Below the pieces are notes generated by a model. It was not told the DNA's origin, did not search any database, and saw only the letters and a program-made list of their open reading frames with translations. Below, in pieces: positions 1-5,225 of a DNA stretch of 12,187 nt. Position 1 is the first letter of the stretch. Each line of letters starts with the position of its first letter. The stretch spans positions 1 to 12,187 of the forward strand of contig JAKPUV010001041.1 in the NCBI GenBank assembly GCA_029554925.1, written 5' to 3'. The DNA comes from Candidatus Hydrogenedentota bacterium (lineage in GTDB: Bacteria > Hydrogenedentota > Hydrogenedentia > Hydrogenedentales > CAITNO01). Made by a program: the position numbers and the translations under genes.

Positions 1-795
1 ATCGGCCAGGAGGACCTGACCACCAACACGATTGTCCCCCCCGAACTCCGCTGCCTGGCGCGGCTCTACGCCAAACAGGACGGGGTTCTCAGCGGCATGA
101 AACCGTTCCGGGCCGCTTTCGACCTGATGGACGCCGACGTGCGGGACTGGAAGGCCCTGACCGACGGAACCCCGTTCAAGAAGGGCGACCTGATCGTCTC
201 CTTCGAGGGCAAGACCCAGGCGGTGCTGACGGCCGAGCGGACGGCGATGAACTTTGTCCAGCACCTGTCCGGGGTGGCCACCCTCACGTCCAAGTTCGTC
301 TCTGCCCTGGAGGGACTTGAGTGCAGGATCTGCGGCACCCGCAAGACCATGCCCATGATGCGCCAGCTGGAGAAGGCGGCCATCGTCCACGGCGGCGGCG
401 CGAACCACCGCCACACCCTGTTCAACGGCGTGCTCATCAAGGAAAACCACGTGATGGCCGCCGGCGGGATCCGCGAGGCTATCCGCCGCGCCTGGGAGGG
501 CACGCACCACCTGATGCGCATCGGCGTGGAGGTGGAGGATCTCGGCCAGTTTGACGAGGCGTTGGAGGCCGGGGCGGATGTCATCCTGATGGACAACATG
601 TCCAACGAGGACATGCGCGAGGCCGTCGGCCGCGCCACGGGTCGCAAAGTCATCCTGGAGGCCAGCGGCAACGCCACCCTCGACCGTATCCGCTCCATGG
701 CGGAGACGGGGGTTCATTTCATCTCCGTCGGCGCCCTGACGCATTCCGCGCCCTCCATAGACCTGACACTTCTCATCGAGAACAGCGGAAGCTGA
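1..795 (+). CDS. nadC: Nicotinate-nucleotide pyrophosphorylase (quinolinate phosphoribosyltransferase), 5' end cut off
   Basis: The frame is open from base 1 and runs 264 residues to a TGA. Compared with the usual 280-290 residues, about 20 are missing outside the window, so the ATG at 97 is internal: the residues before it (QEDLTTNT, then YAKQDGVLSG) match the conserved NadC N-terminus. The enzyme converts quinolinate and PRPP to nicotinate mononucleotide, CO2 and pyrophosphate in cytosolic de novo NAD synthesis. Visible family motifs are the TRKT segment (about residues 113-116), GGGANHR (about 131-137), LIKENH (about 145-150), the barrel strand DVILMDNMS near 195-203, and the C-terminal LEASGN and ISVGALTHS strands. 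One oddity is TMPMMR where most family members have TxPGLR. The gene is followed by an intrinsic terminator, so it probably ends its own transcript. The family call is firm. Confidence 0.95.
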   Translation: MGQEDLTTNTIVPPELRCLARLYAKQDGVLSGMKPFRAAFDLMDADVRDWKALTDGTPFKKGDLIVSFEGKTQAVLTAERTAMNFVQHLSGVATLTSKFVSALEGLECRICGTRKTMPMMRQLEKAAIVHGGGANHRHTLFNGVLIKENHVMAAGGIREAIRRAWEGTHHLMRIGVEVEDLGQFDEALEAGADVILMDNMSNEDMREAVGRATGRKVILEASGNATLDRIRSMAETGVHFISVGALTHSAPSIDLTLLIENSGS

Positions 796-837
796 CCTGG
801 CCGATGGACAAACGATGCCCTCCGGACCTTTCCCCCA

Positions 838-869
838 CCGCCGCCAGCCGTGCGGCGGCGGGGTTTTTT
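838..869 (+). terminator. Intrinsic terminator after nadC
   Basis: An 8-bp GC-only stem (838-845 CCGCCGCC with 854-861 GGCGGCGG) with an 8-nt loop is followed by GG and six T residues (864-869). It lies 43 nt past the nadC stop and ahead of coaX, so it separates nadC from the coaX-lpt unit. A shifted pairing of 7 bp is also possible but leads to the same T-run. Confidence 0.85.
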
Positions 870-873
870 GGGG

Positions 874-879
874 TATGCT
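874..879 (+). promoter_or_regulatory. Possible -10 box upstream of coaX
   Basis: TATGCT lies just after the nadC terminator and 32 nt before the coaX ATG. It would give a transcript with a leader of about 26 nt that includes the AAGGGA Shine-Dalgarno at 896-901. No TTGACA-like -35 is seen at 16-18 bp spacing, where the sequence is the terminator hairpin. The call rests only on position and the hexamer. Confidence 0.3.
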
Positions 880-911
880 GGGAGGCGGCGCGGCCAAGGG
901 ATCTTGCATAG

Positions 912-1688
912 ATGCTGCTGGTGGTTGACATCGGAAACACAAACACCGTGCTCGGGCTCTACAAGGGCCGCGAGCTTTGCGGCCATTGGCGTTTTGAGAC
1001 GGCCAACCACCGCACGGGCGACGAGATGCACATCCTGCTGCACATGCTCCTCCAGAGCATCGGGGTGAGCCCGGCGGAGATCCGCGGCTGCTGCCTGTCC
1101 AGCGTGGTGCCCCAGATGAACACGGCCCTCCAGGAGGCCTGCCGCAAGGCTTTCGGCTGGGACCCCTTCATGGTGGAGCCCGGCGTCAAGACCGGCCTCG
1201 TGCTCCACTGCGACAACCCGAAGGAGGTGGGGGCCGACCGGATTGTGAACTCCGTCGGGGCGCTGGAGGACCGGAAGCCCCCCCTCATCATCGTCGACTT
1301 CGGCACCGCCACCAGTTTCGACGCCGTGACCGCCCGCGCCGAATGGGTCGGCGGTGTCATCGTTCCCGGCATCCACCTCGCCTCCGAGGCGCTTTTTGAG
1401 CACTGCGCCAAGCTGCCCCGCGTGGACATTGTGGTCCCCAAGAACGTCATCGGCCGGAACACCACGGACAACATACGGTCCGGGCTGACCTACGGCTATG
1501 CCGACCTCGTGGACGGTTTGGTGCGCCGCATGCGGGCCGAGATGGACGGCGACCCCGTCGTAGTGGCCACGGGCGGACTGGCCCGCGTGATCGCCCCGAT
1601 CTCCTCCGAGATCGCGCATGTGGACCCCTGGCTCACCCTCAAGGGCCTGCGCGTGGTGTATGAGAAGAACGTGGGGGCCGTCGCATGA
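912..1688 (+). CDS. coaX: Type III pantothenate kinase
   Basis: This 258-residue protein has the normal length of the type III pantothenate kinase family, which phosphorylates pantothenate with ATP as the first step of coenzyme A synthesis in the cytosol. The motifs are in order: DIGNTN at residues 6-11 (phosphate-binding loop), GADR at 107-110 with the likely catalytic aspartate D109, DFGTATSFD at 129-137, GGVIVPGI at 147-154, and VVATGGLA at 217-224. The ATG at 912 is supported by AAGGGA at 896-901 and by the protein beginning directly with the first beta strand. The stop overlaps the next start as ATGA, so coaX appears to be translated together with lptC. The family has no sequence relation to CoaA or type II kinases, and the call is firm. 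Confidence 0.96.
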   Translation: MLLVVDIGNTNTVLGLYKGRELCGHWRFETANHRTGDEMHILLHMLLQSIGVSPAEIRGCCLSSVVPQMNTALQEACRKAFGWDPFMVEPGVKTGLVLHCDNPKEVGADRIVNSVGALEDRKPPLIIVDFGTATSFDAVTARAEWVGGVIVPGIHLASEALFEHCAKLPRVDIVVPKNVIGRNTTDNIRSGLTYGYADLVDGLVRRMRAEMDGDPVVVATGGLARVIAPISSEIAHVDPWLTLKGLRVVYEKNVGAVA

Positions 1689-2281
1689 GGCGCGCGTCCG
1701 CCGCTCTCGCGCTCGCGCTGCTCGCCGCAGGCTGCTCCCCAGCCCCAAAGGCGCCCCCGGGGGACACGGCCCCGGCGCCGGACGCCGCCCAGCCGGCGGA
1801 TCCCCTCTCCGGAACGGATGACGCGCTTGTCATGACGGGCATTAACCTGTACATGCACCGGGCGCGCCAGGCCGAGGGCGTGGCGCGCAAGCCGGAGTTC
1901 TGGATCCACGCCGAAACCTTCTCCATGGCCGGGGAGGAACGGTACCTCTTTGAGAACGCGCGCGCCGTGGTCTACGACGACAAGGACGCGGAGTCCATGG
2001 TCATCGAGAGCCGCCGGGGCCAGTTCGAGCAGGAGAAGCGCGCCGTGCTGGAGGAGGGGGTCGTCGTGCGCGCGGGCACCATGACGCTGAACCTGGCCTC
2101 CGTCGTCTGGGAACGCCCGGAAGAGGGCGCGCCGGGCGAGGCCCGCTCCGACGGCCCCGTCTCGGTGGACGATCCGGGGTTCAAACTGGAAGCGCGCGGC
2201 CTGCGCCTGTATCCTGACACCAAGGCCTTCGAGCTGGACAACGTCACCGGATTCATCACATTCGGAAAGGAAGCGTCATGA
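1685..2281 (+). CDS. lptC: LptC-like LPS export protein, predicted lipoprotein
   Basis: This 198-residue protein begins with MRR, a hydrophobic stretch and the lipobox AAGC, so C17 would be the lipidated first residue of the mature protein. After a Pro/Ala-rich linker (about 18-45), residues about 75-195 look like the LptC beta-jellyroll: an FWIHAETFSM strand, then VIESRRGQF, VLEEGVVVRAG, and near the end SDGPVSVDDPGFKLEARGL, the typical LptC segment in which a target state and a 'long form' layer are described by T/S-x-P-V-x-hydrophobic strands. LptC links the inner-membrane LptBFG complex to periplasmic LptA. Classical LptC is held by an N-terminal transmembrane helix rather than by lipid. 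The gene overlaps coaX and lptA by ATGA at both ends. Function is inferred from fold motifs and from the lptA and lptB neighbours. Confidence 0.75.
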   Translation: MRRASAALALALLAAGCSPAPKAPPGDTAPAPDAAQPADPLSGTDDALVMTGINLYMHRARQAEGVARKPEFWIHAETFSMAGEERYLFENARAVVYDDKDAESMVIESRRGQFEQEKRAVLEEGVVVRAGTMTLNLASVVWERPEEGAPGEARSDGPVSVDDPGFKLEARGLRLYPDTKAFELDNVTGFITFGKEAS

Positions 2282-3162
2282 AGGGATTTCCGAGACTGCT
2301 GACCCTGGGGCTCGCCGCCTGCGCCGCCCTCGCCGCCGCGCAGGACCAGGGGCTGGGCGGCTACTCCTCCATGGAGATTGACGCCGGGCAGATGAAGGGC
2401 AACTTCGCCACCGGCGCCATTGACGAGATGACCGGCGGCGTCAAAATCCGCCTCCTCTCCGACGACGAAAAGCTCAAGCCCCTGCCCATCAAGGCGCAGA
2501 CCATGAAATTCACCTGGACCGAGGGCGCGTCCACCCCCTCCCTCATCATCATGGAAAAGGGCGTCGAGGTGACGCACCCCGACGCGTCCATCACCGCCGA
2601 CCGGGCTGAGTGGAATTTTGACAGCGGCGCTCTCGTGTTCACCGGAAACCCCGTGGTGAACAACGAGCGCATCAAGGGCCTGCGCGGCGACCGCATGACC
2701 CTCAACCTCAAGGACAACACCTTCCAGGTGGACCGGGTCCGGGCGGACCAGGTGCCCCTGCAGGGGGTAGAGGGCGGCGGCGCGCGCGGCGGCGCCATGC
2801 TGGTGTCCGAGGCCGACGTGAAGGACTGGGCCGGGCTCATCACCGCCCTGCGCGGCGAACTGAAGGCCGGCGGCCCCTCGCCCGCGCGGCAAATCACCGG
2901 CCTGCTCTCGCCGGACAAGCAGAAGATGCTCACCACCCTGGACACGGCTGTGCTCCTGGAGAACAAGGGCGAGCTGGTGAAGGTGCTCAACAACGCCGTG
3001 AAGAGCCCCAAGCTCTACGACGAGGCCGCCTGGGCGGGAAAGGCGCTGCCCGAAGAGGCCAAGGCCCTGGTCGCCGCCGCTGAGCGCTCCCCGGAGGATC
3101 AGGCGAAACTTAACCGCCTCCTGCTGCACGCGGCCTACCCCGAACTGGTGGCCGCCCCGTGA
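2278..3162 (+). CDS. lptA: LptA/OstA-like periplasmic LPS transport protein with C-terminal extension
   Basis: This 294-residue protein has a signal peptide (KGFPR, then a hydrophobic Leu/Ala run, cleavage near residues 20-21). Residues about 31-160 are an OstA-type beta domain: EIDAGQMKGNF, IKAQTMKFTW, a GVEVTHPDASITADRAEW strand-turn-strand, LVFTGNPVVNN, and LRGDRMTLNLKDNTFQVD. These repeat the 'x-A-D-x-hydrophobic' pattern of LptA, which forms the periplasmic bridge for LPS. Family members are usually 160-200 residues. Here a Gly/Ala linker (about 165-173) leads to roughly 120 extra residues rich in Ala, Leu, Glu and Lys that look helical and have no family I recognise. The start overlaps lptC by ATGA and has AAAGGAAG at 2266-2273 as ribosome site. 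Its stop overlaps the GTG start of lptB. Confidence 0.8.
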   Translation: MKGFPRLLTLGLAACAALAAAQDQGLGGYSSMEIDAGQMKGNFATGAIDEMTGGVKIRLLSDDEKLKPLPIKAQTMKFTWTEGASTPSLIIMEKGVEVTHPDASITADRAEWNFDSGALVFTGNPVVNNERIKGLRGDRMTLNLKDNTFQVDRVRADQVPLQGVEGGGARGGAMLVSEADVKDWAGLITALRGELKAGGPSPARQITGLLSPDKQKMLTTLDTAVLLENKGELVKVLNNAVKSPKLYDEAAWAGKALPEEAKALVAAAERSPEDQAKLNRLLLHAAYPELVAAP

Positions 3163-3893
3163 GCGCCGCCCCCCTTTTGGAGGCACGCGACCTCCGCAAG
3201 GCCTTCAAGAAACGCGAGGTGGTGCGCGGGGTGGCGCTGTCCATCCAGCCGGGCGAGGTGGTGGGCCTGCTCGGTCCCAACGGCGCCGGAAAGACGACCA
3301 CTTTCTCCATGATCGTCGGCCTGCTCAAGCCCGACGGGGGCACGATTCTTTTCCAGGAGCGGGATGTCACCCGGGAGCCCATGTACCGCCGCGCCCGGCG
3401 GGGCATCGCCTATCTCCCCCAGGAGCCCTCCGTCTTCCGCAACCTCAGCGTGCGCCAGAATCTTCTGGCCATTCTCGAATACCAGGCCCTCGGCCGCGCC
3501 GAGATGAATGCCCGGGCGGACCGCCTTCTGGAGGAGCTGAACATCGCGCATCTGGCCAACAGCCCCGCCTACACCCTGTCCGGCGGCGAGCGCCGCCGGA
3601 CGGAAATCGCCCGCGCCCTCGCCATCGAGCCCAAGGTCTTCCTCCTCGATGAGCCCTTCGCGGGCATTGACCCCATCGCCGTCGCGGACCTGCAGGACAC
3701 TGTTTCCCGCATGCGTGAAAAGGGCATCGCCGTCCTCATCACGGACCACAATGTCCGCGACACCCTCAAGATCACGGACCGCGCGTACATCATCAACGAG
3801 GGTTCGGTGCTGGCGGCGGGCACGCCGGAGGAGATCGCCGGCGACGCCCGGGTCCGGCAGATTTATCTCGGCGAGCATTTCCGGCTCGACTGA
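3159..3893 (+). CDS. lptB: LPS export ABC transporter ATP-binding protein LptB
   Basis: This 244-residue protein, normal for LptB, is the cytosolic ATPase that powers LPS extraction by LptFG. All ABC motifs are intact: Walker A GPNGAGKTT at 39-47, Q-loop Q88 in YLPQEPSVF, signature LSGGERRR at 140-147, Walker B VFLLDEPFAGID at 160-171 and the switch histidine H197 in ITDHNVRDTL. LPQEPSVFRxLSVxxN and DEPFAGIDPIAV are typical of LptB rather than of amino-acid or other importers. The start is a GTG at 3159, sharing bases with the lptA TGA (GTGA), so translation is probably coupled. No lptF or lptG lies in the window, so the membrane partners must be elsewhere. The stop codon sits in the first arm of a terminator hairpin. 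Confidence 0.95.
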   Translation: MSAAPLLEARDLRKAFKKREVVRGVALSIQPGEVVGLLGPNGAGKTTTFSMIVGLLKPDGGTILFQERDVTREPMYRRARRGIAYLPQEPSVFRNLSVRQNLLAILEYQALGRAEMNARADRLLEELNIAHLANSPAYTLSGGERRRTEIARALAIEPKVFLLDEPFAGIDPIAVADLQDTVSRMREKGIAVLITDHNVRDTLKITDRAYIINEGSVLAAGTPEEIAGDARVRQIYLGEHFRLD

Positions 3894-3920
3894 CCCCTTC
3901 CCTTTTTGGGTCAGTCTTTT
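3888..3920 (+). terminator. Terminator of the coaX-lpt unit; hairpin carrying two stop codons
   Basis: A perfect 9-bp stem (3888-3896 GACTGACCC with 3908-3916 GGGTCAGTC), an 11-nt loop and TTTT at 3917-3920 form an intrinsic terminator on the + strand. The left arm includes the lptB stop (TGA 3891-3893) and the right arm includes, on the - strand, the stop of the DNA glycosylase gene (3911-3913). On the - strand there is no T-run after the stem, so as a classical terminator it mainly serves the + strand, although the stem itself is present in both transcripts. Confidence 0.8.
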
Positions 3921-4594
3921 GGGGGCTTTCCGCGAAGCAGCGGCGCAAGCGGGCACCCGTCGCACTGCGGCCGCGCGCGGCAGAAATCCTTCCCCGTCCA
4001 CACAATCAGGCCGTGGAACTCCTTGAACAGCGCCACCTCCGGTGCCAGGGAGGTCTCAAACAGGGCGCGCAGCGCCTCATAGGGGATTTCCTGGGGGGCG
4101 ATCCCGTGCCTGCCGAGAATGCGGCGGGTGTATGCGTCCACCACAAACACGGGTTTCCCGCAGGCGTAGAGCAGGATGTCGTCCGCCGTCTCGGGGCCAA
4201 TCCCCTTCAGGGCCAGCAGTTCCGCACGCAGCGCCTCCAGGGGCTCCGCCGCCATGCGGTCCATCCGGCCCCCGAAACGCTCCCCGAGCCACCGGCAGAA
4301 CAGCAGCACGCGCTCCGTCTTCTGCCGGAAATATCCCGACGGCCGAAGCGCCGCCTCCACCGTGTCGCGGTTCGCGGCAAGAAGCGCGGCGGGAGCCATC
4401 AGTCGGGCGGCCTTGAGATTGGCGATGGCCTTCTCCACATTGGTCCACGCCGTGTTCTGGGTGAGGATCGCGCCCACAGCCACCTCGAAAGGTGTGTCGC
4501 CGGGCCACCAGCCCGTCGGCCCGTAATGCGCGGCCATCAGGTCATAAAGGCGCAGCAGCGCCGCGGACCGTCGGGAACGCCCTGGCTCGCTCAT
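3911..4594 (-). CDS. Endonuclease III-superfamily DNA glycosylase, MagIII (3-methyladenine) type
   Basis: This 227-residue cytosolic protein belongs to the HhH-GPD DNA glycosylases of base excision repair. Visible parts are an N-terminal AILTQNTAWTNVEKAIANL segment (42-60), the helix-hairpin-helix LKGIGPETAD at 129-138 and the catalytic aspartate D153 in FVVDAYTRR. Where E. coli Nth has its Schiff-base lysine (K120) this protein has E135, as in Helicobacter MagIII, a monofunctional alkylbase glycosylase. The GWWPGDTPFE segment near 28-37 also recalls that group. The C-terminal cluster region keeps only three cysteines (C205, C211, C214) of the four that bind 4Fe-4S in Nth. The start ATG overlaps the stop of the upstream Nudix gene (ATGA), and GGGAGGGG at 4606-4614 can serve as ribosome site. 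The substrate is inferred, not shown. Confidence 0.85.
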   Translation of the reverse strand: MSEPGRSRRSAALLRLYDLMAAHYGPTGWWPGDTPFEVAVGAILTQNTAWTNVEKAIANLKAARLMAPAALLAANRDTVEAALRPSGYFRQKTERVLLFCRWLGERFGGRMDRMAAEPLEALRAELLALKGIGPETADDILLYACGKPVFVVDAYTRRILGRHGIAPQEIPYEALRALFETSLAPEVALFKEFHGLIVWTGKDFCRARPQCDGCPLAPLLRGKPPKD

Positions 4595-5154
4595 GGGAAC
4601 CGGCGCCCCTCCCTCAGGGCCTGGTCCAGCAGGAGCACCCCCATGACGGTGAAGGCGTCCCGGATGGCGCCGGTGGTGACCTGCCTGACCGCCTCCTTCA
4701 GCGGGGTCCAGCGCACGGACAGCACCTCGGTGCCCTCAGGGTCGGCTTGCACGGCGCGCAGGCCGGTGGCCACGAAGAGAAACGCCCGCTCGGAGGAGTG
4801 GCAGTTGCTCAGGTGCAGCTCCCCGCCCAGAGGCTCCCACCGGTCGGCCTCCAACCCCGCCTCCTCGCGCAACTCGCGGCGGATCGCCTCCAGCGGCGCC
4901 TCTCCCTCGTCAGTCCCCCCCTCCACGATTTCCCAGGAATACTCGTCCACGGCGTACCGGTACTGGCCGACCATGCACAGGTTCATGTCCGCGTCCAGCG
5001 CCAGCGCGGCGGTGGCAACCCGCGACTCCACCACTCCGTAGATACCGGGAAGTCCGTCAGGACGGATGACCTGGTCCTCGCGGACGGTTATCCAGGGATT
5101 CCGGTAGGCCACGCGTGACGAGATGCGTTTCCAGGGGTTTTGGGGAGAAGTCAT
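4591..5154 (-). CDS. Nudix hydrolase, ADP-ribose pyrophosphatase-like
   Basis: This 187-residue protein, counted from the ATG at 5154, matches the usual length of ADP-ribose pyrophosphatases, which split ADP-ribose into AMP and ribose 5-phosphate in the cytosol. The N-terminus has WKRISSRVAYRNPWITVRED and RPDG (residues 8-34), typical of the ADPRase group. The Nudix box spans 79-101 and fits GX5EX7REUXEEXGU exactly, with metal-binding E97 and E98. A longer reading from a GTG at 5208 adds 18 residues unlike the family, so the ATG is preferred. No good Shine-Dalgarno precedes that ATG, but TATCAT lies 6 nt upstream. The stop overlaps the glycosylase start (ATGA), pairing a nucleotide-clearing enzyme with a DNA-repair enzyme. 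The substrate could also be another nucleoside diphosphate sugar. Confidence 0.88.
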   Translation of the reverse strand: MTSPQNPWKRISSRVAYRNPWITVREDQVIRPDGLPGIYGVVESRVATAALALDADMNLCMVGQYRYAVDEYSWEIVEGGTDEGEAPLEAIRRELREEAGLEADRWEPLGGELHLSNCHSSERAFLFVATGLRAVQADPEGTEVLSVRWTPLKEAVRQVTTGAIRDAFTVMGVLLLDQALREGRRFP

Positions 5155-5160
5155 GAAGTG

Positions 5161-5166
5161 ATGATA
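5161..5166 (-). promoter_or_regulatory. -10-like box 6 nt before the Nudix start (possible leaderless mRNA)
   Basis: On the - strand TATCAT is followed by CACTTC and then the ATG at 5154. A transcript started 6-7 nt past the box would begin at or next to the start codon, and no Shine-Dalgarno is present. A -35 match at 17-18 bp is poor (TGGCTT/GGCTTC). The same 6-nt spacing occurs before the other Nudix gene. Confidence 0.35.
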
Positions 5167-5225
5167 CCGGCGTCGAACGGAGCGAAGCCAGTTTTCCGGC
5201 CTGCCCACCGCGCGGCCCGAGCCCC

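Noticed and set aside
1972..3186. A 404-residue open frame on the - strand opposite lptC and lptA
   Set aside because: It crosses two well-supported genes, is rich in Gly, His and Val, and shows no motif. Low stop-codon frequency in GC-rich DNA explains it.
4013..5041. A 342-residue + strand frame opposite the DNA glycosylase and Nudix genes
   Set aside because: The - strand genes have clear HhH and Nudix motifs and an ATGA coupling; the + frame has no recognisable domain.
5155..5225. Search for a terminator between the 1071-residue protein gene and the Nudix gene on the - strand
   Set aside because: The gap holds GC-rich short inverted matches but no stem followed by a T-run, so no terminator is called.
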